Source of the DNA: Marinobacter azerbaijanicus
Lineage (GTDB): Bacteria; Pseudomonadota; Gammaproteobacteria; Pseudomonadales; Oleiphilaceae
Direction of reading: 5' to 3'
DNA: 64,000 nt
Assembly (NCBI RefSeq): GCF_030250645.1
Contig: NZ_JASSVS010000005.1
Location: forward strand, 248,001-312,000
Shown: one piece after another, positions 47,532 through 57,163 of the stretch
Position numbering within the stretch: the stretch's first letter is position 1
Layout: each line of letters starts with the position of its first letter
Translations under genes and position numbers: made by a program
Notes under the pieces: generated by a model
Seen by the model: only the letters and a program-made list of their open reading frames with translations
Databases searched by the model: none
What the model was told of the DNA's origin: nothing

Positions 47532-49991
47532 ATGAACTATAACAAACGATCCATGCGCACAGCGTGGGCCTTTGTCAGTGCCATGCTGATCGCCGGGTGT
47601 GGCGGCTCTGAAACTGACAACGACAGCAGTCCGCAACAGGGACCATCAACGCCTTCCGACAACCCCGGCGCCTCCCAGCACAAAGAAACCGCCGCTCTTG
47701 ATCGCTACAGCTTCGCCAATGGCTGTTACACCCTGGAGGCAAAGGGTCGTTACCTGAGCGCGGATCCGCAATCGGGACAGTACTCCACCACGGGTGATGC
47801 CACCCAGGCGGCAGCTTTCCGGATGCGCCCCACCCGCCTCGGGGCCTATCTGATGATGTCCGGTTACCAGCGCAATACCGGGGAGGTGGGTCGCTTTGAC
47901 TTGCTGGGCATCAGCGATCCTGCCGGCGAATTCCTGGATGAAGCCGGTAATTTCATCGGTGAAGTTTCCTATCTGGTTGCCGGCCTTGGTGACACCACCA
48001 ACCTGGTCCTGGACCCGGTGGCTCCGCTGGGAGATGCCCTGCGCTCTATTGGCGAGAGCCTGGAGTTCACCGGCGACCAGATCGGTGACACCACCGTCAA
48101 TCCCGCGCTTGCCATGGTGGACGCTCCCAGCGACCTGTCCGTATGGCAACTGCAGCGGCTGGGTGATCAGCAACAGTATACCCTGGCATCCGATGTTACC
48201 GGCCTGATGCTGTCAGCCAGAGAGGACGGCCTTGCCCTGGTATCCCCTTCTGTTATCGATGAGACGGGGGCCTTTACCCTGAAAGAGGCAGAGGGCTGCA
48301 ACCACTACCCCGAAGCCGAACTGAACGCCGAGGTACTCGACTCGCAGGGCCCTGCAACCTATCTCACGGAAGTAGACCGCTTCCGCAAGGTGAAGGGGAT
48401 CGACAGGGACGATATCTTCGGTTTTGTCGACACTCACTCCCATATCTCCGCCTATGAGTTCATCGGCGGGCGGGTCAACTACGGCGCGCCATTCCACCGA
48501 TTTGGTGTTACTCACGCCCTCCATGACTGTGAGGCCGTTCATGGCCCCTGGGGTGCAACCGGCTTTGTGGAGCTTGCCACCAGCGGTATCGGCACCCACG
48601 ACACCCAGGGCTGGCCCACCTTCAATGACTGGCCTCGCTACAACTCTCTACAGCATCACCAGAGCTATTACCGCTGGATGGAGAGGGCCCATCTGGCGGG
48701 GATGAAAATCCTGGTCAACCATCTGGTTCACAACGAGATTCTCTGCCGTATCAATCCGCAGAAAGAGAACGATTGCGACCCCATGGAATCGATACTGCTG
48801 CAGATCCAGCGCATGTACGAGATGCAGGATTATATCGATGCCCAGCATGGTGGCCCGGGTGAAGGCTGGTTCCAGATCGTCACCAGCCCGGCCCAGGCCC
48901 GCAACGTGATCAAGGACGGCAAGCTTGCCGTGGTGCTCGGCATAGAAATGTCCAAGGTCTTCAAATGTGGTGAATTCCTTGGGGTGGCGGAATGCACTCG
49001 GGAACAGATCGTGGAACGGCTGGATCAATTCTATCAGCTGGGGGTTCGCAACATCTTCCCGGTTCATAAATTCGATAACGCCTTTGGCGGGCACCTGCCG
49101 GACCTGTCCACCGGCATTGGCATCGGGCCCATCCTTTATGCCGGTAACCTGCTGGAAACCGGTCACCCGGTGGAGTTCGAGCAGTGCCCCGAAAATGTGG
49201 AATACACCGGGGGCGAGCCCGACCAGAACGCCAGTCTTCAACCCTTCGGCCTGTTCGATCAGCTCCTGTACCAGATGGACTACCTGGGCGAACGTTTCCC
49301 GGAAACACCGGAGGAAATGGCCGCTCTCGACCCCCGCCGGGGCACCGATCAGCTCTGTAACCGTCGTGGCCTGAGCGACCTGGGCGACTTCCTGATTGAG
49401 GAACTGGTTCGCCGCAAGATGATGATCGAAACCGACCACATCAGCCGCAAGGCCGCCGCCCGGATTCTGGAGATCACCCGACCGCTTGATTACCCGGTGA
49501 TCAACAGCCATGGCAGCTGGGGCGGCACCGAGGCCCTGCGGGACCGTATCGCAGCCCAGGGCGGCATTACCGCATCCTTTGGCGGTACCCGTGAAGACTG
49601 GGTGCGCAAGCTGACCCGGGACGGCAACCGCCCTCGCCACCAGGACCTCAAGGTAGGCCCATTCGGCGGTGCCGGCTTCGCCTCTGACGTTAACGGCATT
49701 GCCCAGCTGGCGTCCAACCCCGGCACCGCCGAGGACGAAGCCGGCCTCTATCCGTTTACCTCCATCGACGGGCGGGTCCGTTTCGACGTGCAAACCACCG
49801 GCGACCGGGAGTTCAGCCTCTACGATGGCCGTGGTGTGGCCCACTACGGCCTCTACCCGGATCAGATCGAAGACATGATTCGCAATAGTGATGCCGATCC
49901 CGAACAGGTTGACGATGCCATCAATCAGCTCTTCACCTCCGCCGAAGCCTACCTGCGAATGTGGGAACGGATTGAAAGCGCTCCGCTATAA
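47532..49991 (+). CDS. Lipoprotein with M19 membrane-dipeptidase-like domain
   Basis: An 819-residue predicted lipoprotein. The signal peptide ends in the lipobox LIAG-Cys at about residue 23, followed by a Ser/Pro/Asp-rich linker. Residues 58-265 look like a beta-rich (possibly trefoil) domain, with repeats of the type CYTLEAKGRYLSADP and YTLASDVTGLMLSA. Residues 295-790 resemble a metal-dependent hydrolase of the renal dipeptidase group: FVDTHSHIS supplies the HxH metal ligands, ETDHISRKAAARILE and YPVINSHGSWGG match M19 helices, and GFASDVNG matches the late Asp motif. The substrate is unknown. The next lipoprotein gene starts 16 bases after it, and a CRP-type site is upstream. Confidence 0.75.
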   Translation: MNYNKRSMRTAWAFVSAMLIAGCGGSETDNDSSPQQGPSTPSDNPGASQHKETAALDRYSFANGCYTLEAKGRYLSADPQSGQYSTTGDATQAAAFRMRPTRLGAYLMMSGYQRNTGEVGRFDLLGISDPAGEFLDEAGNFIGEVSYLVAGLGDTTNLVLDPVAPLGDALRSIGESLEFTGDQIGDTTVNPALAMVDAPSDLSVWQLQRLGDQQQYTLASDVTGLMLSAREDGLALVSPSVIDETGAFTLKEAEGCNHYPEAELNAEVLDSQGPATYLTEVDRFRKVKGIDRDDIFGFVDTHSHISAYEFIGGRVNYGAPFHRFGVTHALHDCEAVHGPWGATGFVELATSGIGTHDTQGWPTFNDWPRYNSLQHHQSYYRWMERAHLAGMKILVNHLVHNEILCRINPQKENDCDPMESILLQIQRMYEMQDYIDAQHGGPGEGWFQIVTSPAQARNVIKDGKLAVVLGIEMSKVFKCGEFLGVAECTREQIVERLDQFYQLGVRNIFPVHKFDNAFGGHLPDLSTGIGIGPILYAGNLLETGHPVEFEQCPENVEYTGGEPDQNASLQPFGLFDQLLYQMDYLGERFPETPEEMAALDPRRGTDQLCNRRGLSDLGDFLIEELVRRKMMIETDHISRKAAARILEITRPLDYPVINSHGSWGGTEALRDRIAAQGGITASFGGTREDWVRKLTRDGNRPRHQDLKVGPFGGAGFASDVNGIAQLASNPGTAEDEAGLYPFTSIDGRVRFDVQTTGDREFSLYDGRGVAHYGLYPDQIEDMIRNSDADPEQVDDAINQLFTSAEAYLRMWERIESAPL

Positions 49992-50007
49992 GAACAGGGA
50001 CAATGAC

Positions 50008-53000
50008 ATGAACCACAAGATCTTCTACAACAACCTGAAACGGTGGCAATCGGGTCTCATCCCCTTGCTGGCAGTTACTCTCCTGATCTCCGGGTGCCTG
50101 GGCGGCGGCGATGGTTCGTCAGATTCTGCAGTCGCTAATGACAATCCCGGTTCCGAAAATAATAGCAATGGCAGTGGACAGCAGGCCGACCGTTTCAGCG
50201 ACGGCCGCACTTTCCTGGTGGAACCCGGCCCCGATGCCACCCACGATATGGTCCACGCGATGATTCAGCTGCGGCCCGGTGACACCCTGGAATTCGGCTG
50301 TGGCTTTATCGAACTGGATCACGGCCTGTTGATACAGGCCACCGAAGACGTTCTGATCAAGGGCTGCGGCAAGGACAGCACCGTGTTGTCCTTCCGCGAC
50401 AGTGACAACGTCACCGGCCTGGAAGCGTTGAACGTGCGCGGCATAACCGTGCAGGACCTGACCATCGCCGACTCACCGGGGGACGCTTTCAAACTCAAGG
50501 GGGTGAAATGGGGCACACTGCTCAATGTGCGCGCCATCTGGTCCGGCGGAGGCGAGCCAATCACCGCCAGCAACTACACCGACCGGCTCCAGGTACAGTG
50601 CACCAACCCGCCGCTGAACGAAGGTGATCCCACACCGGACTACATTCCCAGCTCTGCCAGCGGTCGCTACGGTATCTACCCGGTGGAGTCGGAGAACATC
50701 CTGGTGGATAACTCCGAATCCGTGGGCGCGTCCGACGCCGGCATTTACGTCGGCCAGACCAACACCACCATCATCCGTAACAGCCGTGCCGTCTATAATG
50801 TCATGGGCTTCGAGATCGAGAATGTGCAGGGCGGCGAATACGACAGCAACCTGGCCGAGTGCAACACCGGCGGCTTCCTGATCTATGATCTGGAGAACAT
50901 CACCCAGTACGGCGATACCTCGGTGATGCTCAACAACACGGCCCGCAACAATAATACCTACAACTTTGCCCACAGTGGCCTGGTGTCCGCCGTACCCCGG
51001 GGGACCGGCTTCATCACCCTTGGCTACGACAATATCGAGATCTACAACAACACCTTCGAGGATCACAGCACCGCAGCTGTGATCTATACCAGCTATGAGC
51101 TGATCGACGGCAAGGACAAAACTTCGGACAAGAAACTCGATCCTTATACCGAAGGCCTTCATATTCACAACAACGTGATGAAGAACTCCGGATACGACCT
51201 GCCCCCGCCCAACTTTGAAAAGGTGGTACTGGAAGGCCAGGTGGAAACGGTATTACCCACCCTGATCGGCCTGAAAAACATCACCAATCCCGGCAAGGGT
51301 GCGCACATTGTCTGGGACGGACTGCTGGATGAGCTGGACGAGGATTGCCCCTATCCGGTGGATGCCAACGGTGATCCGGTGCCGGCCGATGAGAACGGCA
51401 AACCGATCCACACCAATGAGCACCCGAACCCGTCGTGCCACTACAACGCCTACAAGTTCGAAGCCAGCGGTGAGCGTAAACTGCCCCAGTGGGGCTCGTG
51501 CTTCCATGACAACGAGCTGGCGGCCGACAGCCAGGCCTATATGAACTTCCATGGCACCGAAGGGCTGGAACTGGCCCTGGCGGCTGCCGAACAGGACACC
51601 AGCATTCTCACCCTTGAGGGACTGCAATCGGTGCTCGAAGGCCTTGACGGCGTGGTAGCCGACACCGACAAGTCGGTTCACGATTGCCAGGCCCGCTTTG
51701 GCAAGGTGCTACCATCACTGCCCAGGGTGGAAATCCCGCCATTCGAGCGCAGCGGCACCATTGATCCAGCCCCCAGCGAGGAATACATCAACCGGCTCTG
51801 CAGCAAACGCGTCAAGTCTGGGCGCGTCAACCGGGATGCACTGGAAGTGAACTGCCCGACACTGGAGCAGTACAACCTGTTTGCCGATCCCCACGATCCC
51901 CGCAGCACGCCGAATGACGGTGGTGTGCCGTTCGTGCTCAACAGTAAGCTGTTCTCCGACTACGCCACCAAATACCGGGTTGCCTTTGTTCCCCCGGACA
52001 CCAAAGCGGTCTATATGGACGGCCAGGGCGGCGGCAACGTCAACGGCACCATCCACTTCCCCACCGGCACGGTGATTGCCAAGACCTTTGCCTTTACCGA
52101 TGAGAGCAAGGGCACCGAGGAACTGGTGGAAACCCGGTTGTTGATCAAACGGGTCAGCGAGAGTGGCAAGGCGTTCTGGGATGGCCCCACCTACATCTGG
52201 GAGGAAGACAGTGAAGGTCGCCCAGTGGCGACGCTCGCCATGGGTGGCGGCACCCGCGCGGTGAGCTGGCATTACCAGGACCAGGTTACCGGCGAGCTGC
52301 TGGCAGGGAGTACGGATAACTATGCCATTCCAAATGCCAACCAGTGCATCACCTGCCACAGCAATGATGACGCGGAATCCGGCAGCGCACCTATTGGCCC
52401 GAAACCCCGCAACCTGAACCGCGCCTACGCGCCGGAATCTGCTTTCATGGGCACCCGTGGACAGGGCGGTTTCCCCCGGGTCAACCAGCTCAAGTACTGG
52501 CAGGATCAGGGCATTCTCACCAACGTACCGGACCTGAAGATCAATGGTCGCGGTATTGCCACCAACATCGAACGCCTGCCCCACTGGAACCTGGCTGGTG
52601 ACAGCGGCGAAACCGCCGGCTCCGATGCCGATGTGGAAGCGCGCCTGCGGGCGTACCTGGAAGTGAACTGCCAGCACTGTCACAACGACCGCGGCGCAGC
52701 CTCCAACACCGGTTATTACCTGGATCATTACCGGGAGATCGACGCCGGCTATGGTATCTGCAAGAAACCAACAGCCACCGGAGGTGGCTCCTGCGGTCGC
52801 CAGCACATTGTGGTGCCGGGCGATTCCGACAGCTCCATCGTGTCTTGCCGGGTAGCGGACAGCACCGATCCCCAGCGACGCATGCCGCCCATCGCCCGCA
52901 GTGTCACCCACACCGAAGGCGTGGAGCTGCTCAGCTACTGGATCAATAACGTCGTGGACAGTGACTATGCCAATGGTGACGCCTGCGGCAACGGCAGTAT

Positions 53001-53019
53001 CTTCCAGTCGCTGGACTGA
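50008..53019 (+). CDS. Lipoprotein fusing a parallel beta-helix domain to an SO2930-like di-heme cytochrome c domain
   Basis: A 1003-residue lipoprotein with lipobox LISG-Cys at about residue 27. Residues 65-440 form a right-handed parallel beta-helix of the NosD/pectate-lyase type (FRDSDNVTGLEALNVRGITVQDLTI, then ENILVDNSESVGASDAGIYVGQTNTTIIRNS). Residues 620-1000 form the second domain with two heme c sites, CITCH and CQHCH. In related bacteria these two families (TIGR03805 and TIGR03806, from memory) tend to be neighbouring genes; here they are one protein. The ATG at 50008 has AGGGA upstream; the longer frame to 49888 overlaps the previous gene. An electron-transfer or oxidase role at the outer membrane is inferred. 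A terminator follows. Confidence 0.8.
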   Translation: MNHKIFYNNLKRWQSGLIPLLAVTLLISGCLGGGDGSSDSAVANDNPGSENNSNGSGQQADRFSDGRTFLVEPGPDATHDMVHAMIQLRPGDTLEFGCGFIELDHGLLIQATEDVLIKGCGKDSTVLSFRDSDNVTGLEALNVRGITVQDLTIADSPGDAFKLKGVKWGTLLNVRAIWSGGGEPITASNYTDRLQVQCTNPPLNEGDPTPDYIPSSASGRYGIYPVESENILVDNSESVGASDAGIYVGQTNTTIIRNSRAVYNVMGFEIENVQGGEYDSNLAECNTGGFLIYDLENITQYGDTSVMLNNTARNNNTYNFAHSGLVSAVPRGTGFITLGYDNIEIYNNTFEDHSTAAVIYTSYELIDGKDKTSDKKLDPYTEGLHIHNNVMKNSGYDLPPPNFEKVVLEGQVETVLPTLIGLKNITNPGKGAHIVWDGLLDELDEDCPYPVDANGDPVPADENGKPIHTNEHPNPSCHYNAYKFEASGERKLPQWGSCFHDNELAADSQAYMNFHGTEGLELALAAAEQDTSILTLEGLQSVLEGLDGVVADTDKSVHDCQARFGKVLPSLPRVEIPPFERSGTIDPAPSEEYINRLCSKRVKSGRVNRDALEVNCPTLEQYNLFADPHDPRSTPNDGGVPFVLNSKLFSDYATKYRVAFVPPDTKAVYMDGQGGGNVNGTIHFPTGTVIAKTFAFTDESKGTEELVETRLLIKRVSESGKAFWDGPTYIWEEDSEGRPVATLAMGGGTRAVSWHYQDQVTGELLAGSTDNYAIPNANQCITCHSNDDAESGSAPIGPKPRNLNRAYAPESAFMGTRGQGGFPRVNQLKYWQDQGILTNVPDLKINGRGIATNIERLPHWNLAGDSGETAGSDADVEARLRAYLEVNCQHCHNDRGAASNTGYYLDHYREIDAGYGICKKPTATGGGSCGRQHIVVPGDSDSSIVSCRVADSTDPQRRMPPIARSVTHTEGVELLSYWINNVVDSDYANGDACGNGSIFQSLD

Positions 53020-53026
53020 GCAGGCC

Positions 53027-53058
53027 GGGGCGGCCAGGCCTGAAAGGCCGCCCCTTTT
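53027..53058 (+). terminator. Rho-independent terminator after the beta-helix/cytochrome gene
   Basis: A nine-base perfect stem GGGGCGGCC / GGCCGCCCC (53027-53035 and 53046-53054) is followed by TTTT. It begins eight bases after the stop and ends the two-lipoprotein transcript before the DUF294 gene. Confidence 0.88.
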
Positions 53059-53146
53059 CTCCCCTGGCTTTCGTGGCCCTCTCCTATCCTCACTGCTATA
53101 TTGCTCCCTAAGAACGTCATATCCGCCGGCCAATCAGGGAGAATTC

Positions 53147-55024
53147 ATGCAGGCAGAGCTGATCGAAATACGTAACCATCTCGCCCAGCACGCTCCATTC
53201 GACGAGATGCCGGAAGAGACCCTGGACAAAGTCGTCTCAAGCATCGAAATCGCCTATTTCCGCGCAGGCGCGGAAATCCTCAAATTCGGCGAACGCAATG
53301 CCTACCTGCACTACATCCGCAGTGGCGCCGTCGAGATGTATCGTCGTTCGGGAGAGCTCTACAATCGTCTTGGTGAAGGCGAGATTTTCGGTCAGTATGG
53401 CCTGCTGATGAGTAAAACGGTGCGATTTCCGGTCAAGGCGATCGAAGATTCCCTGATATACCTGATTCCTGAAGAAATCTTTCAGTACCTTTGGGAAAAT
53501 GACGATAACTTTACCGATTTTGTGGAGGTTGAGGACCGCTCCCGCCTGCGTTCGGCACTGTCCCGGCGGGAAAAATCCAACCAGCCCATGACCGCCCGGG
53601 TAACCCGGCTGATTTCCCGCGAGCCGGTTACTGCCCCCAATACTGTTCGCTTGCAGGAAGCCGCCCGCATCATGACAGAGCAGGGTGTCTCAGCATTGCT
53701 GCTGATGGACGAAAGCAGTGACCAACCCAGACTTTCAGGCATTATCACAGACCGCGACCTTCGCACCCGCGCGCTCAGCGAAGCCCTGCCCTCTGAAACG
53801 CCCATCAGCGACATCATGACAGACGGCCTGATTACCACCACCACTAATGCGTTCATCTTCGAAGCGATGCTGACCATGCTGCACAATAATGTGCACCATC
53901 TTCCGGTGATGGAAAACGATCGTGTCAGGGGTGTCATTGCACTGTCCGATATCGTCAAACATGAATCCCAGAGCAGTCTGTACCTGGTCAGCAACATTTA
54001 CCACCAACAGGACGTCAAGGGGCTGAAGCAGCTGAGCAAAGAGGTGCCCAACACCTTTGTACGCATGGTCAATGAGGACGCCAATTCCCATATGATTGGC
54101 AGCGCCATGGCCGGCATCGGCCGCAGCTTCAGTCAACGGTTACTGGAGCTGGGAGAGGAAAAGCTGGGGCCGCCCCCGGTGCCTTACTGTTTCATGGCGC
54201 TCGGCTCCATGGCCCGGGACGAGCAACTGGTGGTGACTGATCAGGACAACGCCATGGTGCTGGACGATAGCTTCGACCCGGCGCAACACGATGAATACTT
54301 CCTGGCCCTGGCGAAGTTTGTCAGTGACGGCCTGGCGGCATGCGGGTATGCCTACTGCACCGGCGACATCATGGCCACCAACCAGAAATGGCGCCAGCCT
54401 CTGAAAGTCTGGAAAGAGTACTTTGCCGACTGGATAGAAAACCCCAAGGCCGAAGCCCTGCTGAACAGCAATATTTTCTTTGACCTGGATGGCATCCACG
54501 GTCGCACCGATTACACCGAAGAGCTCAAGGGCTTCATCGCCGGGAAAGCCAGTAACAGCCAGCGATTCCTGGCGATGCTGGCACGCAACGCCCTCAACCG
54601 GACGCCGCCCCTGGGCTTTTTCCGCACCTTTGTCATGGAGGAAAGCGGCAAGCAGGCCAAGACCTTCAACCTGAAACGTCGCGGAACGGCTCCCGTTTCC
54701 GACCTGATCCGCGTACATGCCCTGGCCTGTGGATCGAAAGCCCAGAACACTTTCAATCGCCTCAAAGCCATCGGTGAAACCAAGCTGATCCCGGAGGACG
54801 GTGTTGATAACCTGCGGGACGCTTTCGAATTTATTGCTATTGTAAGAATTCGTCATCAGGCCCTGGCAATAGAGGCGGGGCGGGAACCAGACAACAACGT
54901 CCGGCCCGAGGATCTGTCCCCGTTCGAGCGCAGCCATCTGAAAGACGCCTTCCAGGTAGTGAGCCAGGCCCAGAAATTCCTCAGATTCCGCTACAACGCA
55001 CAGGTGGGCCGGAATGTCGGGTGA
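53147..55024 (+). CDS. Cyclic-nucleotide-binding / CBS pair / DUF294 nucleotidyltransferase-like protein
   Basis: A 625-residue soluble protein. Residues 10-125 form a cNMP-binding beta barrel (GAEILKFGERNAYLHYIRSGAVEMY). Residues 150-275 hold two CBS domains. Residues 300-440 form a DUF294 nucleotidyltransferase-like domain with CFMALGSMARDEQLVVTDQDNAMV, where GS and the DxD of the polymerase-beta fold are recognisable. The rest is DUF294 C-terminal. The start at 53147 is supported by AGGGAG. It overlaps an exonuclease gene by 11 bases. The pair is recurrent in gammaproteobacteria. Nucleotide-controlled uridylylation or adenylylation of an unknown target is possible. Confidence 0.88.
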   Translation: MQAELIEIRNHLAQHAPFDEMPEETLDKVVSSIEIAYFRAGAEILKFGERNAYLHYIRSGAVEMYRRSGELYNRLGEGEIFGQYGLLMSKTVRFPVKAIEDSLIYLIPEEIFQYLWENDDNFTDFVEVEDRSRLRSALSRREKSNQPMTARVTRLISREPVTAPNTVRLQEAARIMTEQGVSALLLMDESSDQPRLSGIITDRDLRTRALSEALPSETPISDIMTDGLITTTTNAFIFEAMLTMLHNNVHHLPVMENDRVRGVIALSDIVKHESQSSLYLVSNIYHQQDVKGLKQLSKEVPNTFVRMVNEDANSHMIGSAMAGIGRSFSQRLLELGEEKLGPPPVPYCFMALGSMARDEQLVVTDQDNAMVLDDSFDPAQHDEYFLALAKFVSDGLAACGYAYCTGDIMATNQKWRQPLKVWKEYFADWIENPKAEALLNSNIFFDLDGIHGRTDYTEELKGFIAGKASNSQRFLAMLARNALNRTPPLGFFRTFVMEESGKQAKTFNLKRRGTAPVSDLIRVHALACGSKAQNTFNRLKAIGETKLIPEDGVDNLRDAFEFIAIVRIRHQALAIEAGREPDNNVRPEDLSPFERSHLKDAFQVVSQAQKFLRFRYNAQVGRNVG

Positions 55025-55751
55025 TCAGAAAGCGACCACCACCGATGCCCGGACGGACACCCTATCCTGGCCTGACCGTTTTCGGCAGCTTGCGCAGCAG
55101 GCCCGGGACACGCGGCTGAAAGCCTTCTATGAAGCCGGCTGCGTCGCCCCTGAAACGCCCGTAAAAGACGTTCCTTTCGTGGCCCTGGATTTCGAGACCA
55201 CCGGCCTGGATCCCAACCAGCATTCCATTGTGAGCATCGGCTTAGTGCCATTTACCCTGGATAGGATACAACTGGGAGGTTCCAGGCATTGGCTGGTCAA
55301 GCCGCAACTGCCGCTGCACCAGACATCCATTACTGTGCACGGCATTACCCACACGGATATCTACGAGGCCCCGGACCTGGCAGAAGTTCTGGATGATATC
55401 CTGGCCAGCCTGGCCGGTCGCATTCCGGTGGTTCACTATCGAAACATCGAAAGGCCGTTCCTTAACGTGGCCGTGAAGTGGCGAACCGGAGAGGAAATCT
55501 GGTTTCCGGTAATAGACACCATGGCGATCGAGGCCCACCTGCACCCCAACCGACAACCGAACTGGTGGCAGAAGCTCAGGGGGCAGCAGCCAGTATCCAT
55601 TCGCCTCGCCGACAGCCGGCTCAGGTATGGCTTGCCGCACTACCCGCCCCACAATGCACTAGTGGACGCGCTGGCGAGTGCCGAGTTACTCATGGCCCAG
55701 GTTCAACATCACTTTTCACCAGAGACCCCCATTGGTGATCTCTGGCTGTAA
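55014..55751 (+). CDS. DEDDh-type 3'-5' exonuclease (DnaQ-like)
   Basis: A 245-residue protein with the exonuclease fold. ExoI motif is VALDFETTGLD (about residues 56-66) with the paired acidic residues. The ITVHGITH motif typical of DnaQ relatives follows. ExoII is altered to PVVHYRNIERPFL, with no clear Asp in the usual NxxFD position. ExoIII is PHNALVDALASAELL with His and Asp. The changed ExoII makes activity less certain. The gene begins inside the 3' end of the DUF294 gene, so the two proteins are made together, probably acting on a nucleotide-based signal or modified RNA (inference). Confidence 0.85.
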   Translation: MSGDQKATTTDARTDTLSWPDRFRQLAQQARDTRLKAFYEAGCVAPETPVKDVPFVALDFETTGLDPNQHSIVSIGLVPFTLDRIQLGGSRHWLVKPQLPLHQTSITVHGITHTDIYEAPDLAEVLDDILASLAGRIPVVHYRNIERPFLNVAVKWRTGEEIWFPVIDTMAIEAHLHPNRQPNWWQKLRGQQPVSIRLADSRLRYGLPHYPPHNALVDALASAELLMAQVQHHFSPETPIGDLWL

Positions 55752-55762
55752 AAGGCCCGGCG

Positions 55763-56983
55763 TTAGTTGGAAGCGGTGCGACCGGCTTCCTCCACTTCAC
55801 TGATCAATGCGCCATAGCCCTCTTTCTCCATGTCCTCCAGCGGAATGAACTTCAGCGCCGCGGAGTTCATGCAATAACGCAGGCCGGTGGGGGCGGGTCC
55901 GTCGTTGAACACGTGCCCCAGGTGGGAATCCGCATAGCGACTGCGGATTTCGGTCCGTTTCATAAAGAAGCCGTTATCTTCTTTCTCTACCACCATATCC
56001 GGGCTGATAGGCCTGGTGAAACTGGGCCAGCCAGTTCCGGAGTCGTACTTGTCACGGGATGAAAACAGCGGCTCTCCGGAGACAACATCCACATAGATAC
56101 CGGGCCTCTTCTCATCGAAGTACTCATTCCGGAAGGCAGGCTCTGTGCCATCTTCCTGAGTGACGTAGTACTGCTCTTCCGTCAGGCGGGCCTTGAGCGT
56201 CTTGTCGTCGGGCTTTTCGAACGTCTGCGGATCAAATGCCTCAACCCTGCTCAGGTCCAGGCCGGACTCCCCGCCCCCGGTCTGGCCTGAATTACTGCTG
56301 TTATCCGCGCCGTTCTCTTGTGGGCGGTATTGGGAATAATCCACTTTTTCGTCCTCGCCCCAGACCTCCTCGATAAACTGGTAACGGCCAGAGTTGAAGG
56401 TGTAAATCTTGTACCTTATCGGATTCTTCCTGTAATAATCCTGATGGTACTCCTCGGCCTCGTAGAAGGCCTCGAAGGGCACAATCTCAATCTTCACCGG
56501 ATTGTCATAGCGGCCTGATTCTTCAAGCGCTTTTACCGATGCCTCGGCAGCCCGCTTCTGCTCTTCGTTGTGATAGAAAATGGCGGGCCGATACTGTTTA
56601 CCCCGGTCTACATACTGGCCGTTCACGTCAGTGGGGTTCGCAGTACGCCACAGCGCCTGAAGCAGGCCTTCATAGGTAATCACATCCGGGTCGTAATAGA
56701 CCTGAACCGCCTCGGTGTGGCCAGTACGCCCGCCGGCAACCTGCTGGTAGGTGGGATCTTTCTCGTCACCACCACTGTAACCAGACACCGCCTCGACAAC
56801 GCCCGGCACTTTTTCCTCATAAGCTTCTTCCACGCACCAGAAACACCCACCGGCGAACGTGGCAACGGCCAGATCCGGATCATCGGGAGCGTATTTCGAG
56901 TCCACCTCATCGGAAGCGCCAACCTGGAACACGGCCAGTGCGATGGCGGCCGCCATGGAGACAGGTAACAGATACCGTTTCAT
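55763..56983 (-). CDS. msrAB: Secreted bifunctional methionine sulfoxide reductase MsrA-MsrB
   Basis: A 406-residue exported fusion. The signal peptide covers about residues 1-23. MsrA (about 38-205) has GCFWC at 46-50 with nucleophile Cys47. A linker rich in Asn, Ser and Gly (about 225-245) precedes MsrB (about 255-395), with [24 protein letters not shown] and catalytic Cys371 in RYCMNS. The structural zinc CxxC pair of many MsrB proteins is absent. The enzyme reduces both stereoisomers of oxidised methionine, here in the periplasm, and needs a thiol electron donor not encoded nearby. A gene for a secreted Met-rich peptide lies 180 bases upstream in the same direction. Its promoter and first nine codons are duplicated at 59.4 kb. 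Confidence 0.92.
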   Translation of the reverse strand: MKRYLLPVSMAAAIALAVFQVGASDEVDSKYAPDDPDLAVATFAGGCFWCVEEAYEEKVPGVVEAVSGYSGGDEKDPTYQQVAGGRTGHTEAVQVYYDPDVITYEGLLQALWRTANPTDVNGQYVDRGKQYRPAIFYHNEEQKRAAEASVKALEESGRYDNPVKIEIVPFEAFYEAEEYHQDYYRKNPIRYKIYTFNSGRYQFIEEVWGEDEKVDYSQYRPQENGADNSSNSGQTGGGESGLDLSRVEAFDPQTFEKPDDKTLKARLTEEQYYVTQEDGTEPAFRNEYFDEKRPGIYVDVVSGEPLFSSRDKYDSGTGWPSFTRPISPDMVVEKEDNGFFMKRTEIRSRYADSHLGHVFNDGPAPTGLRYCMNSAALKFIPLEDMEKEGYGALISEVEEAGRTASN

Positions 56984-57093
56984 AACCTTAACCTCTTGCC
57001 CTTTGAATACTGTGACCAGTTTGCACGGAATTCGTCACAGCACTTTCTCCAGTTTATTACGTTTGTATAACGCCGGAGAGATCACTACGGATG
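56956..57093. repeat. 138-bp repeat, copy A: msrAB promoter, leader and first nine codons
   Basis: Bases 56956-57093 match 59377-59514 without gaps at about 128 of 138 positions. The unit covers the first nine codons of msrAB (MKRYLLPVS), the ribosome site (GAGG, AAGG) and the promoter region. An inverted repeat CTGTGAC ... GTCACAG flanks 17 bases at 57011-57040, a candidate regulator site. This copy is the functional one because it is joined to the intact gene. Boundaries are sharp: similarity stops at TGGAG on the left and GGATG on the right. Confidence 0.9.
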
Positions 57094-57130
57094 CTGTCAG
57101 CACCGGCACCGGCACATAACCCGGGCCGGA
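57093..57130 (-). pseudogene. Remnant of a response-regulator gene
   Basis: These 38 bases align without gaps to 61477-61514 of the response-regulator gene, at 34 of 38 positions. On the minus strand they read SGPGYVPVPVLTA, against SGPGYVPVLMLTA at about residues 70-82 of the regulator. The fragment is joined directly to copy A of the repeat. This suggests that a second regulator-kinase pair once stood here and was lost by deletion, apart from this piece. Confidence 0.6.
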
Positions 57131-57163
57131 GCATAGGCTCTGGCGCCACTCGGAGATGTCCGG

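Noticed and set aside
51715..53133. 472-codon antisense frame over the beta-helix/cytochrome gene
   Set aside because: The + strand has a lipobox, beta-helix repeats and two CxxCH sites. The antisense product has none of these and crosses the terminator.
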